27,533 nucleotides of DNA, taken from contig CALGTU010000040.1 of NCBI GenBank assembly GCA_937901465.1, positions 1-27,533 on the forward strand, given 5' to 3'. This DNA comes from an uncultured Clostridia bacterium. Lineage in GTDB: Bacteria; Bacillota; Clostridia; Oscillospirales; Ruminococcaceae. How positions within the stretch are numbered: the stretch's first letter is position 1; each line of letters starts with the position of its first letter. Position numbers and translations under genes: made by a program. Under the pieces are notes generated by a model that was given only the letters and a program-made list of their open reading frames with translations, did no database searches and had not been told where the DNA came from. Of the stretch, positions 8,484 through 17,737 are shown piece after piece.

Positions 8484-8511
8484 AAAATTCCTCCGGATAT
8501 TTACTGAATTT

Positions 8512-8540
8512 ATTCTATCATCTCAAATTTCTATTGTCTA
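8512..8540 (-). promoter_or_regulatory. Promoter candidate for the 7896-8483 gene
   Basis: On the minus strand TAGACA (8535-8540) and TAGAAT (8512-8517) are separated by exactly 17 bases, each one mismatch or so from the sigma-A consensus. The predicted start near 8505 leaves about 22 bases to the ATG, including its GGAGG site. Confidence 0.5.
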
Positions 8541-8578
8541 TATTTCCCTTGAAACTGTAAACAATCTGTAATAAACAA

Positions 8579-8612
8579 AAAGCCGTTTCCGAAACTAATC
8601 GAAAACGGCTTT
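8579..8612 (-). terminator. Rho-independent terminator of the uppP-to-ispH operon
   Basis: Arms AAAGCCGTTT (8579-8588) and AAACGGCTTT (8603-8612) are perfectly complementary, and the inner bases can extend pairing. Read on the minus strand the stem is followed by TTTTTG. It starts 10 bases after the ispH-S1 stop codon and lies before the promoter of the next minus-strand gene. Confidence 0.87.
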
Positions 8613-8621
8613 ACTTTTATA

Positions 8622-10595
8622 TTATTCTTCAGCAGGAGCTTCTTCTACTGTTTCAGTTGTTTCAACAACTTCTTCAGGGAGAAGAGCTCTCATTGAAATG
8701 CTGATTCTCTGGTTTTCAGCGTCGATTTCAGTAATCTTAGCTTCAACTTCCTGACCAACTGAAAGAAGGTCAGCAACCTTATCAACTCTCTGATTTGCAA
8801 TCTGAGAAATATGGATAAGACCATCAATTCCGGGGATAATCTGAGCAAATGCACCAAAAGGTGTTACTGATACAACAGTTGCCTTAACTACATCGTCAAC
8901 GTTATACTTTGACTTGAAGATTTCCCAAGGATTATCTTCCGCTTTTCTGTATCCGAGAGAAATACGATTCTTTTCCTTATCAAGTTCCTTGATGTAAACT
9001 TCAAGAACATCGCCAACCTTGCAAACATCTGAAGGATGCTTGATTCTTGTCCATGAAAGTTCTGTGCGATGAACCATTCCGTCAATTCCACCGAGATCAA
9101 CGAATACACCGAAATCAGTGATAGACTTAACCTGTCCCTTGAATGTATCGCCAACATTAACAGATTCCCAGAACTTAGCCTGAGCTTCATTCTTCTGAGC
9201 CTTAGCAACTTCCTTAATAGAACCTACTGCTCTTCCACGCTGTTCGTTAACTTCAATAATCTTGAACTGAACTTCCTTATTAACAAGTTCTTCAAGCTTG
9301 TCATCACGACGAAGTGTTGCCTGTGATGCAGGAACAAAAATTCTTGCACCTTCGCTTGTAACGATAACGCCACCCTTTACAACGCTGATAACAACGCCTG
9401 TAAGGATATCGCCATTTTCCTTAGCCTTAACAATTTTGTCGAATCCAACCATTGCATCAACTTTCTTCTTTGAAAGTGTTACAATACCTTCAGCATCGTT
9501 AATCTTGATAACGATAAGATCAACTTCATCGCCAACCTTAACAACATCCTTAGGCTTGAGAGCGGGGTTGTCAGTCAATTCAGAAAGTGGAACATAACCA
9601 GTATGCTTTGTTCCAACATCTACGATTGCTTCAGCATCGTTAACAGCAGTTATGTATCCCTTCACCCGATTACCGGTATATATTCTTTTGAATGACTCAT
9701 CAACAGCTTTCGCAAAGTCAAATTCCTCATCCATAATTTTTACATTGTCGCTCATTAGTGTTTGTACCTCCTTGATTATATGTGCGGGAGTGGATGCGCC
9801 CGCAGTAATGCCGATGGAATAAGAGCTCGATAAATCCATTCCGCAAAGTTCATCGGCATTTTCAATATGATAACATTTACAATATTCACTACAGATTTCA
9901 CAAAGTTTGGCGGTATTAGAACTTTCTTTACCACCCACAACAATCATTACGTCAGATTCAGCAGCAAGTTTAGCTGCCTCTGCTTGTCTGTCTGAAGTTG
10001 CATTGCATATCGTATTGTAAATTTGCGGTTGTTCACATCTGTTTTTTATGAACTCGATACACTTACCCCATAATGTATTATTATAAGTCGTTTGCGCAAT
10101 AATTGCAACCTTTTTTTGAAGAAAATTATTGTTTTTTTCGAAAATTTCCGTTAAATCAGCAAAATCGTTAAAAACAAAAGGTTTGTTTAGTGCATTTCCT
10201 ACAATACCCTTTACCTCAGGATGAGAACTATCTCCCGCTATAAGAATGGTAAATCCTTCTGCACTTTTTTCTCTTACTATTTTATGTATTCTTGATACAA
10301 ACGGACATGTAGCATCTATATACTTATAACCTTTTGTTTCAAGTTCTGTTATAACAGAATAAGGAACTCCATGTGATCGAATAACAACAGTCTCATCAGA
10401 ATCAGCATCAGACACCGAAGTTATAACTTTAACTCCCCTATTTTTCATATCATTTACAACATCGGGATTATGTATTATCGGACCTAACGTTGACACCTTA
10501 TTACCATCAGCAATTGCTTTATAAACTATATCTACCGCTCTGTTTACTCCAAAACAAAATCCGGCAGTTTTTGCAACTGTAACTCTTCTATTCAT
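8622..10595 (-). CDS. ispH: IspH (HMB-PP reductase) fused to four S1 RNA-binding repeats
   Basis: A 657-residue two-part protein. Residues 1 to about 280 are 4-hydroxy-3-methylbut-2-enyl diphosphate reductase, the last enzyme of the MEP isoprenoid pathway, with its three [4Fe-4S] cysteines in place: C14 (GFCFGV), C97 (DATCPF) and C197 (NTICNATSDRQ). Residues from about 308 hold four S1 domains, the last two most typical (KSITDFGVFVDLGGIDGMVH and SVTPFGAFAQIIPGIDGLIH), followed by an acidic tail. The arrangement is known in Clostridia. I place the start at the ATG at 10595, nine bases after AAAGGATG and inside the plsC stop region (8-base overlap). It is the last gene before a terminator. The S1 half may serve as the cell's ribosomal S1-like protein. 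Confidence 0.95.
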   Translation of the reverse strand: MNRRVTVAKTAGFCFGVNRAVDIVYKAIADGNKVSTLGPIIHNPDVVNDMKNRGVKVITSVSDADSDETVVIRSHGVPYSVITELETKGYKYIDATCPFVSRIHKIVREKSAEGFTILIAGDSSHPEVKGIVGNALNKPFVFNDFADLTEIFEKNNNFLQKKVAIIAQTTYNNTLWGKCIEFIKNRCEQPQIYNTICNATSDRQAEAAKLAAESDVMIVVGGKESSNTAKLCEICSEYCKCYHIENADELCGMDLSSSYSIGITAGASTPAHIIKEVQTLMSDNVKIMDEEFDFAKAVDESFKRIYTGNRVKGYITAVNDAEAIVDVGTKHTGYVPLSELTDNPALKPKDVVKVGDEVDLIVIKINDAEGIVTLSKKKVDAMVGFDKIVKAKENGDILTGVVISVVKGGVIVTSEGARIFVPASQATLRRDDKLEELVNKEVQFKIIEVNEQRGRAVGSIKEVAKAQKNEAQAKFWESVNVGDTFKGQVKSITDFGVFVDLGGIDGMVHRTELSWTRIKHPSDVCKVGDVLEVYIKELDKEKNRISLGYRKAEDNPWEIFKSKYNVDDVVKATVVSVTPFGAFAQIIPGIDGLIHISQIANQRVDKVADLLSVGQEVEAKITEIDAENQRISISMRALLPEEVVETTETVEEAPAEE

Positions 10596-11253
10596 TTTCT
10601 GAAACATCCTTTGAAGTATTATCTACCATATTATTTTCAGTAGTTCCTTCAACAAGTTCTTTTATTGCAGACATTATCTTAAGTTTCAATGCTTTAAGTT
10701 CTCTGGGATCAGGATTTTCAGATATGGCAAGTTCTGCCGCTTTGATGGGTTTTCCGAATTTTACTACAACTTTAGCACCCGGTTTAAGCTTAGGTCCTTC
10801 GAAAACAATACCTACAGGAATTACATCTCTCTGAGCCTTTGCCGCTATAAGTGCAACACCTGTTTTTCCTCTTCCTACTTTTCCTGTGTAAGAACGTGTT
10901 CCTTCTGGGAAAATAACAAGATTTCTTTTTTTCTCAAGTCTTTTGATAGAAGCTTCAATTACTCCCATATCACCTTTTCCTCTTTCAACAGGGAAAGCAC
11001 CCATCATTTTTATAAGAAGAGTAAAAAAGATATTTTTATGAAAAAGTTCTTCTTTCGCCATATATGACATAAATGTTCTTACCGGAAGAGTTATAAAGAC
11101 AGGGTCAAAATAACTTCTGTGGTTTGAAGCATACACATATCCGCCATCTCTGGGTATATTTTCTTTTCCTTCAAATGAAAGTTTATATCGACACTTAAAA
11201 ACAAGTGTTACGATTCCTCTTAATATACCGAAAAGTCCATAAAGAATAGGCAT
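10588..11253 (-). CDS. plsC: 1-acyl-sn-glycerol-3-phosphate acyltransferase
   Basis: This 221-residue membrane-associated acyltransferase makes phosphatidic acid from lysophosphatidic acid. It has a hydrophobic N-terminus, the catalytic HX4D box NHRSYFDP near residue 44, an EELFHK segment, and the substrate-binding FPEGTRS box near 115. Its length is slightly short of some orthologues but within the family. The ATG lies immediately after the cmk stop codon (no gap) behind GGGGGA, and its own stop overlaps the ispH start, so translation of the three genes is probably coupled. The cmk-plsC-ispH order is a common Clostridia arrangement. Confidence 0.93.
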   Translation of the reverse strand: MPILYGLFGILRGIVTLVFKCRYKLSFEGKENIPRDGGYVYASNHRSYFDPVFITLPVRTFMSYMAKEELFHKNIFFTLLIKMMGAFPVERGKGDMGVIEASIKRLEKKRNLVIFPEGTRSYTGKVGRGKTGVALIAAKAQRDVIPVGIVFEGPKLKPGAKVVVKFGKPIKAAELAISENPDPRELKALKLKIMSAIKELVEGTTENNMVDNTSKDVSENE

Positions 11254-11928
11254 TTATATATCCCCCAATTTTTCTGAAATAATTTTCAATAACTCATCAA
11301 CAACTTCATCTTTTCCGAGCGTTGTTGTATCAAACAAAATAGCATCATCTGCTTGTTTTAAAGGTGCTGTTTCACGGTGCATATCATTATAATCACGCTG
11401 ATTTATTTCTTTAAGAAGTTCATCATAATCAGGATTATTTCCTTTTTCGACAAGTTCTTTGAAGCGTCTGTTTGCTCTTTCTTCAGGAGAGGCTGTAAGA
11501 AAAATCTTTACTTCAGCATCAGGAAGAATAACTGTTCCTATATCTCTGCCGTCCATTATAACATCGTTTTCTCTTGCCATTTTTCTTTGTAATTCGAAAA
11601 GAAATTCTCTTACAACAGGAATAGCAGATACATTTGATGCCGCCATAGAACATTCAGGTTTTCTTATTTCCTCGGAAACATCATTATCATTAAGAATAAC
11701 CCTCTGCATCCCGTCAAGATATTTAAGCTGAACAGAAATTTCAGGGAGTATATTTTCTACTCCTGTCTTATCAGTAGTTTCAACGTTGTTGTTAAGACAG
11801 TATAACCCTATAGATCTATACAAAGCACCTGTATCTACATATATAAACCCAAGTTTAGAAGCAGCTGCTCTCGCGATAGTACTTTTTCCTGCACCTGCAG
11901 GTCCATCAATAGCAATATTTTTTCCCAT
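11254..11928 (-). CDS. cmk: Cytidylate kinase
   Basis: The 224-residue enzyme phosphorylates CMP and dCMP to the diphosphates. The P-loop GPAGAGKST is at residues 8-16, GALYRSIGLYC follows near 38, and MDGRDIGTVILPDAEVK with the RDxGTxVFPxA signature near 125. The C-terminal region has REXAPLxxADDA-like RETAPLKQADDAI. The length is standard. Its ATG is preceded by GTAGGAGG, which overlaps the stop of the upstream flavoprotein gene, with a 10-base gap. CMP recycling next to plsC fits phospholipid synthesis, which releases CMP. Confidence 0.96.
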   Translation of the reverse strand: MGKNIAIDGPAGAGKSTIARAAASKLGFIYVDTGALYRSIGLYCLNNNVETTDKTGVENILPEISVQLKYLDGMQRVILNDNDVSEEIRKPECSMAASNVSAIPVVREFLFELQRKMARENDVIMDGRDIGTVILPDAEVKIFLTASPEERANRRFKELVEKGNNPDYDELLKEINQRDYNDMHRETAPLKQADDAILFDTTTLGKDEVVDELLKIISEKLGDI

Positions 11929-11938
11929 AAGTAACCTC

Positions 11939-13165
11939 CTACATATTCATTCCAGCTACATATCCGGTAGAGAATGCAATCTGAAGATTAAATCCTCCTG
12001 TATATGCATCAACATCTATAATTTCGCCTGCAAAGTACAATCCCTTTACAAGCTTGGATTCCATAGTTTTAGGATTTATCTCATTAGTATCGATTCCCCC
12101 ACTTGTGATAATTGCTTCATCAATCGGTCTGAATGATTTCATCGTAAATGGCATATTCTTCATAAGATTTACTATATTGTGCCGCTGCTCCCTGGTTATC
12201 TGATTAACTTTTGTGTCCATGGGAATACCTGATAATTTAACGAACACAGGTATCATTTTTGTCGGTAATAATTTATTCAGAGAATTTATGTAATCTTTAT
12301 TTATATTTTCCGAAAAATCTTTCTGTAATCTTAAATCAAGTTTTTCTTCCGACAAAGCAGGTTTGCACATGTCACGGTACGGATGGTTTTCGGGTTCTTC
12401 AGTTCTTATTCTTGAACTCGCCGAAAGAACAATAGGACCTGAAACGCCAAAATGTGTGAAAAGCATTTCTCCCATTTCTGAAAAAATCTTTTTACCATTA
12501 GTTTTATCAATAACAGACAAATTTACATTTTTAAGAGAAAGTCCCATCATTTCCGTCGGATATTTTTCTTTTGTAACAATCGGAACAAGGGATGGTTTTA
12601 AATCAACTATTCTGTGACCTGCTTTCTTTGCAAATACATATCCATCTCCTGTTGAACCTGTCGAATGATATGATTTACCACCGGTCGCAATTAAAACGCT
12701 ATCAGAAAGATACCTATTGCCTTCCGCTTCAACACCAGACACTGCGTCATCTTTAATTATAAGTGAAGAAACCTTTTTATTAAGTATATCCACACCATAA
12801 TCCCTAGCCGTTCTTATGAGAGAATTGACTATATCCGAACTTTTATCACTCTGAGGAAAAACTCTGTTTCCTCTTTCTGTTTTTAAAGGAACTCCGATGT
12901 TTTCAAAAAAATTCATTGTATCTTCAGAAGAAAACTGAGAAAATGCACTATATAAAAATCTCGGATTTGAAGGAATATTTTTTATAAGTTCATCAACAGA
13001 ACAATTATTGGTAACATTACATCTTCCCTTGCCTGTTATGAGAAGTTTTTTTCCGAGTCTGTCGTTTTTTTCAAAAAGAAGAACTTTTTTTCCTATTCCC
13101 GAAGCGGTTATTGCTGCCATAAGACCAGCAGCTCCACCACCGATAATTATTGCATCGTATTTCAT
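11939..13165 (-). CDS. NAD(P)/FAD-dependent oxidoreductase, HI0933/YhiN (BaiN-like) family
   Basis: A 408-residue flavoprotein of the HI0933 family. The N-terminal dinucleotide fold shows GGGAAGLMAAITASGIGKKV, then GKGRCNVTN near residue 48, ATGGKSYHSTGSTGDGY near 162, and the C-terminal FAD-contacting block GLYFAGEIIDVDAYTGGFNLQ. The family includes BaiN, implicated in bile-acid dehydroxylation, but most members have unknown substrates, so no pathway is claimed. The start codon overlaps the end of the RpiR gene by four bases. Its position ahead of cmk and plsC is a conserved arrangement in Clostridia as far as I know. Confidence 0.9.
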   Translation of the reverse strand: MKYDAIIIGGGAAGLMAAITASGIGKKVLLFEKNDRLGKKLLITGKGRCNVTNNCSVDELIKNIPSNPRFLYSAFSQFSSEDTMNFFENIGVPLKTERGNRVFPQSDKSSDIVNSLIRTARDYGVDILNKKVSSLIIKDDAVSGVEAEGNRYLSDSVLIATGGKSYHSTGSTGDGYVFAKKAGHRIVDLKPSLVPIVTKEKYPTEMMGLSLKNVNLSVIDKTNGKKIFSEMGEMLFTHFGVSGPIVLSASSRIRTEEPENHPYRDMCKPALSEEKLDLRLQKDFSENINKDYINSLNKLLPTKMIPVFVKLSGIPMDTKVNQITREQRHNIVNLMKNMPFTMKSFRPIDEAIITSGGIDTNEINPKTMESKLVKGLYFAGEIIDVDAYTGGFNLQIAFSTGYVAGMNM

Positions 13166-14046
13166 TTAAGTACTATTTCCTCATCGTCGTTATGTTTTTC
13201 ATAAACATCATATTTATCCCATATACTCTCAAGATGTTCGAAATTTGTTTTAATTTCATCCTGTTTTTTTATTCCTATAGCAATAATAAGTGCATTTATA
13301 AGACTCATGGGTGCTACAAGAGAATCCACAAATGATGCCATATCACTTTTAGCAATAAGTGTATGTGTAGAATATTCAGCAATCGGAGAATTCTGACTAT
13401 CTGTAATCGCAACAACCTTTGCACCATTGCCGGCAGCGAAACTAAGTGCTTTTGCAGTCTGTTTAGAATATCTGGGGAAACTTATTCCTATCATTACATC
13501 CCCTTTTTCAATGCGCATAATCTGCTCAAACATTTCGCTTGTGCTTGCTGTATTTATAAATCTTGCATTTTCAAACATAAGATTGAAATAATATGCAAGA
13601 AATCTTGCCAAAGCGGCTGCACTTCTTGTTCCCACTATGTAAATACGTTTTGCTGAAATTATAGTATCTACAGCGTTGTAAAAATCCTCTTTGTTGCTTT
13701 CTTCAAGAGTTTTTCTTATCTTTTCGATATCAGAATTAAGTATTTTTTCAAAAACATCATCAGAACTTATTCTATCTGTAGTAGCCTCTATTCGTTGGAT
13801 AGATGTAAGTTTATTTCTGATTATATCTTGTAAAGCTGATTGAAATTCCGGATATCCAGAAAATCCGAGTTCTGTTGCAAATCTTACAACTGTAGATTCG
13901 CTTACGCCTACAGTTGTTCCAAGTTTAGCAGCCGTTACATAAGCTGCTTTTTCATAATGTTCAAGAATAAATTCAGCAATTTTTTTATGTCCCTTTGAAA
14001 AGTCTGACATATTATCCTTTATCTGAACAAATAAATCGACCTGCAT
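13162..14046 (-). CDS. MurR/RpiR family transcriptional regulator
   Basis: A 294-residue regulator with an N-terminal RpiR-type helix-turn-helix (AAKLGTTVGVSESTVVRFATELGFSGYPEF, residues about 37-66, contains the recognition helix SESTVVRFATELG) and a C-terminal SIS sugar-phosphate binding domain (RIYIVGTRSAAALARFL, then ISFPRYSKQT). Members sense phosphorylated sugars and control sugar or amino-sugar catabolism genes. The start is the ATG at 14046 with GGGGAGG eight bases upstream; an in-frame TTG 24 bases earlier would overlap the previous gene and has no site. No sugar catabolic gene is adjacent, so the effector and targets cannot be read from context. Confidence 0.92.
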   Translation of the reverse strand: MQVDLFVQIKDNMSDFSKGHKKIAEFILEHYEKAAYVTAAKLGTTVGVSESTVVRFATELGFSGYPEFQSALQDIIRNKLTSIQRIEATTDRISSDDVFEKILNSDIEKIRKTLEESNKEDFYNAVDTIISAKRIYIVGTRSAAALARFLAYYFNLMFENARFINTASTSEMFEQIMRIEKGDVMIGISFPRYSKQTAKALSFAAGNGAKVVAITDSQNSPIAEYSTHTLIAKSDMASFVDSLVAPMSLINALIIAIGIKKQDEIKTNFEHLESIWDKYDVYEKHNDDEEIVLK

Positions 14047-14066
14047 ACTATTTTCCTCCCCTATAT

Positions 14067-14273
14067 TCAATTCCAGAGGGAATTCTGTAATTCTGCCATT
14101 TTTTCACGAAGTTCCGATGTTTTATCGATATCAATAATATAACCATCTTCGGATTCCAAAACAAAATCCCCTTCCTTTATGTTTTCGGAAAAAATAATTC
14201 TAGGAAGTTCAAGATGTTCTCCAGATTCAATTTCCAGTATAACAATATCTTCTTCTATTCTTTCAATAATCAT
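14067..14273 (-). CDS. DUF3006 domain small protein
   Basis: A 68-residue protein resembling the DUF3006 family: a short beta-rich domain with ERIEEDIVILEIESGEHLELPR and then IKEGDFVLESEDGYIIDID. It has no signal peptide or membrane segment. The start ATG overlaps the stop of the upstream metallo-hydrolase by four bases (ATGA), a sign of translational coupling, and AAAGGT lies upstream. DUF3006 genes are frequently found next to ComEC-like MBL hydrolases, as here, but the function is not established. The downstream RpiR gene follows after 20 bases. Confidence 0.82.
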   Translation of the reverse strand: MIIERIEEDIVILEIESGEHLELPRIIFSENIKEGDFVLESEDGYIIDIDKTSELREKMAELQNSLWN

Positions 14274-15226
14274 CTTTCATTACCTTTTTCAGAAAAAAAT
14301 CTATAATTACCATTACCATCCATTTCACATATTATCGTTCCTTGTAAATCAGTCCGATAGATGTTCTCTGTAAAAACTTCCAAACTTTTTATTGTAGTCT
14401 TGTTAGGATGACCATATGAATTATCTGCACCGCACATTATTACACAATATTCAGGAGAAACATTATACAAAAAATCTTTTCCTGATGAAGATGAACTTCC
14501 GTGATGAAAGACGTTTAATAAATCAACATCTATATCTGTACCACTTTCAAGTATATCATTCTCTTCGTTTTCCGATGCGTCTCCACCGAAAAGTGCTGTA
14601 TTCTTACCATATTTGAAAACACAAACAACTGAATAATTATTCAAATCATCACTTTCAGCAGATAATGGTGCTATTATTTCAAATTGAGATTCGCCCAGAT
14701 TATAAATATCGCCCGGAACCGCTTTTATCATTCCTTTTCCGTTTTTCTTTACAGAATCAAGAAAATTATAATAGCTGTTACTCGTTGGAACAAGTTCGTC
14801 AGGAACCTGAGGTGCAATAATATTATCCACTTCAAAATGATTTATAACATCAGAAAGTCCACCTATATGGTCAGAATGAGGATGTGTCGCTATTACATAG
14901 TCAAGTTTTTCTATGTCAAGATTTTTCATATAGCTGATAATTTTAGAAGAATACTCTTTTTCTCCGCCGTCAATAAGCATATTATGGCTATCTGAACAAA
15001 TAAGAACACATTGACCTTGTCCGACATCAATGAAATGAATAGTTGTTGCATCATTATTATGGTATATTGTTTCATCATAAAGTCCTACCGTCTGTGCTAT
15101 GGAACGATATGTAACTATTTCAAAATAATCAAATATTCTGAAAATAGCCAAAAGCAAGAAACAAGAAACTATAGCTGCAATTTTAAGATAAGATTTCACT
15201 ACCTTTTTTCTGCGTTTTCTTGCCAT
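14270..15226 (-). CDS. Membrane-anchored MBL-fold hydrolase (ComEC C-terminal type)
   Basis: A 318-residue protein with a very basic N-terminus (ARKRRKKVVKS), a single hydrophobic segment at about 13-32, and then an extracytoplasmic metallo-beta-lactamase domain: FIDVGQGQCVLI, DGGE, the zinc-binding ATHPHSDHIGGL near residue 113, FHHGSSSSS near 240 and CGADNSYGHPN near 265. This matches the stand-alone homologues of the ComEC nuclease/hydrolase domain; the DNA-channel domains of ComEC are absent. A phosphodiesterase or DNase role is inferred from the family. GAAAGGA precedes the ATG by seven bases, and the gap from ftsK is 22 bases. Confidence 0.88.
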   Translation of the reverse strand: MARKRRKKVVKSYLKIAAIVSCFLLLAIFRIFDYFEIVTYRSIAQTVGLYDETIYHNNDATTIHFIDVGQGQCVLICSDSHNMLIDGGEKEYSSKIISYMKNLDIEKLDYVIATHPHSDHIGGLSDVINHFEVDNIIAPQVPDELVPTSNSYYNFLDSVKKNGKGMIKAVPGDIYNLGESQFEIIAPLSAESDDLNNYSVVCVFKYGKNTALFGGDASENEENDILESGTDIDVDLLNVFHHGSSSSSGKDFLYNVSPEYCVIMCGADNSYGHPNKTTIKSLEVFTENIYRTDLQGTIICEMDGNGNYRFFSEKGNER

Positions 15227-15248
15227 TTTAATTTCCTTTCACACTATT

Positions 15249-17723
15249 TTATTCAGAGTCTGAAGATGAAACATCTGATCTTAGTTTCTTTTCATACCAT
15301 TGTTCTCTTGAAATAAGTACATTTCTTGGCTTTGAACCTTCAAATCCACTTATTATACCCATTCCTTCAAGTTCATCAATTATTCTCGCAGCACGTGCAT
15401 ATCCAAGTTTCAGTTTTCTCTGAAGAAGGGATGTTGATGCTTGTCCTGCATCTATAACAACTTCAATTGCTCTGTTTATAATTTCATCATCACCCGAAGC
15501 AGTTGAAACTGGTGAAGAATCGTCAGACTTTTCACCTTTTATAGCAGGCATATTATTTTCGATTTCTTCCATTATATTATCATCATACTGCGCTTTGGCT
15601 TCATTCTTGATAAATTCGACAACCTTTTCGATTTCGTTATCCTTTACATAACATCCCTGAACTCTCTTGGGTTTCGAGAATTCCTGAGGATTATAGAGCA
15701 TATCTCCATATCCGAGGAGTTTTTCAGCTCCTCCCGCATCAATGATAGCACGAGAGTCAACCTGTGACGAAACCATAAGTGCAATTCTACTTGGAATATT
15801 AGCTTTTATAAGGCCTGTAACAACATCTACTGTAGGTCTTTGTGTTGCGATAACAAGATGCATGCCTGCCGCACGCGCCATCTGTGCAAGGCGGCATATA
15901 GCATCTTCAACTTCATTTGAAGCCGCCATCATAAGGTCTGCAAGTTCATCTATCAAGATAACAATCTGAGGAAGCTTTTCAAGTTCTTCATTTTTTTCTG
16001 CCATAGCATTGTAACTTGATAAGTCTCTCGCATTATTATCAGAAAAGATCTTATATCTTTTAAGCATTTCCTGAACAGCCCAGTTAAGTGCACCCGCAGC
16101 TTTTCTTGGATCGGTGACAACAGGTATAAGAAGATGAGGAATGCCATTGTATTTAGGAAATTCAACCATTTTAGGATCGACAAGAATAAGTTTAACCTCA
16201 TCAGGAGAAGCATTCATAAGAATGCTCATTATAAGGGAATGTGAACATACAGATTTACCTGAACCTGTTGTTCCTGCAATAATAACATGAGGCATCTTAG
16301 CAATATCCCCTACAATAACATTTCCGTCGATATCTTTGCCTACAGCAATTGAAAGTTTACTCTTGGCATTTTTAAATTCATCGCTCTCGATAAGTTCTCT
16401 GAAAAATACTGTATCTCTTATCTGGTTAGGAACTTCTATACCAACAGCTGCCTTTCCGGGTATAGGAGCTTCAATTCTTACTCCGGTAGCTGCAAGGTTA
16501 AGTGCAATATCATCTGCAAGTCCTGTTATTTTTGAAATTTTAACACCTGCTGATGGCTGTAATTCATATCTTGTAACACTAGGCCCTCTGTTTATATCAA
16601 CGATTCTTGTCTGAACACCAAAGCTCTTAAGTGTATTAACAAGTGTATCTGCCTTGTTTTTAAGTTCATTCTGAGCATCCTCTTCAGATGCCTTAGCAAC
16701 TGGTTCATCGAGTAACGAAACAGGCGGATAATTATATTTCTTGACCGTTGTTGTATCTTCGCTTTCAAAAAGTTTAGTCTGACCTTCTTTATCAATGATA
16801 GCCATATCATCTTTAGAAGTTGTATCAGTTTTAACAGAATCAGAAATACTATTTGTAGCTGCTTTTTTAACTATTGAATCTATATCATTTGTAGTTTTTA
16901 TATTTTCTGGTTTTACCTCTGCAACAATAGGAGTTTCCTCAACCTTTTCACATTTCTTATTTTCTATAACTGGTTTCGATTTAGGTTCAACCGGTATAGG
17001 AATATCTATATTTTCAAGCTTTGGCTTTCTGGCTTCAGGTGGAAGTGGTTCGTTGGGAGGAAGCTTAGCCGCTTTTTTCTTCTGCTTTTCGATAGAACGT
17101 CTTTCAGCCTCTGCAGCATCTGCTTCGTTTGCAGCCTTAACAGCATCTTTAGCTTTAACAAAAGGTTTTGCAAGCATTTTAAAAAGAGAAACAAGATTAA
17201 GATTAGTAAGAAGCATTATAAATGCAAATGTAAGTATAATAACTATAATCGTAGCTCCAACATTTCCAAAAAGAGCAAGAAGAGGAATACCGATAACTAT
17301 ACTCGCAAATCCCCCACCTATCAGTTCAGTTCCGTTATCGTAAAGTTGCTTCGAAAGTTCGTTTATAGGGAGTATTTCATCTTTGCCAAAAATAAATATA
17401 TGAGTTATTCCGCAAATAAGAAATATAAGAACAAGACCCTGTATCATTTTCCCGGCAACAGCGGTGCCTGATTTATCGCAGGCAATCATAACCGCAGCAT
17501 AGATAAGTATTACCGGAACAAGAAATACTCCTACTCCAAACAATCCTCTTACAAAATTATGAAGTGCAAGCCATGCAGCCTGACCTTCGATTATAGACAT
17601 AAGAAAAATAAGTATACCGCTGGAAAATAATACAATCGACCATAATTGTCCCGAATTATCGGATTTTGATTTTGATTTAGCTTTCGACTTCGAAGAAGTT
17701 GTTATTTTCCTTTTATTAGCCAA
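15249..17723 (-). CDS. ftsK: DNA translocase FtsK/SpoIIIE
   Basis: An 824-residue septal DNA pump. The N-terminus is basic and lysine/serine repetitive, then four or so membrane segments lie between about 27 and 185. A charged, low-complexity linker with proline- and lysine-rich tracts follows to about 350. The motor has Walker A GTTGSGKSV near 484-492 and Walker B VILIDELADLMM. The C-terminal winged-helix gamma domain (SLLQRKLKLGYARAARIIDE) reads the polar DNA motifs. I place the start at the TTG at 17723 with AGAGGG six bases upstream, giving MANKRK-, rather than the GTG 18 bases earlier, which has no site. It follows uppP by 14 bases. Whether it acts in division, sporulation or both cannot be told. 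Confidence 0.95.
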   Translation of the reverse strand: MANKRKITTSSKSKAKSKSKSDNSGQLWSIVLFSSGILIFLMSIIEGQAAWLALHNFVRGLFGVGVFLVPVILIYAAVMIACDKSGTAVAGKMIQGLVLIFLICGITHIFIFGKDEILPINELSKQLYDNGTELIGGGFASIVIGIPLLALFGNVGATIIVIILTFAFIMLLTNLNLVSLFKMLAKPFVKAKDAVKAANEADAAEAERRSIEKQKKKAAKLPPNEPLPPEARKPKLENIDIPIPVEPKSKPVIENKKCEKVEETPIVAEVKPENIKTTNDIDSIVKKAATNSISDSVKTDTTSKDDMAIIDKEGQTKLFESEDTTTVKKYNYPPVSLLDEPVAKASEEDAQNELKNKADTLVNTLKSFGVQTRIVDINRGPSVTRYELQPSAGVKISKITGLADDIALNLAATGVRIEAPIPGKAAVGIEVPNQIRDTVFFRELIESDEFKNAKSKLSIAVGKDIDGNVIVGDIAKMPHVIIAGTTGSGKSVCSHSLIMSILMNASPDEVKLILVDPKMVEFPKYNGIPHLLIPVVTDPRKAAGALNWAVQEMLKRYKIFSDNNARDLSSYNAMAEKNEELEKLPQIVILIDELADLMMAASNEVEDAICRLAQMARAAGMHLVIATQRPTVDVVTGLIKANIPSRIALMVSSQVDSRAIIDAGGAEKLLGYGDMLYNPQEFSKPKRVQGCYVKDNEIEKVVEFIKNEAKAQYDDNIMEEIENNMPAIKGEKSDDSSPVSTASGDDEIINRAIEVVIDAGQASTSLLQRKLKLGYARAARIIDELEGMGIISGFEGSKPRNVLISREQWYEKKLRSDVSSSDSE

Positions 17724-17737
17724 ATTTAACCCTCTTT

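Noticed and set aside
10588..10607. The upstream ATG at 10607 as the ispH-S1 start
   Set aside because: It lies inside the AAAGGATG site that correctly spaces the ATG at 10595; from that start the third cluster cysteine is at 197, as in E. coli IspH.
16795..17343. A 182-codon open frame on the plus strand
   Set aside because: It is antisense to the low-complexity linker of ftsK, has serine/phenylalanine-rich composition typical of a shadow frame and no ribosome binding site.
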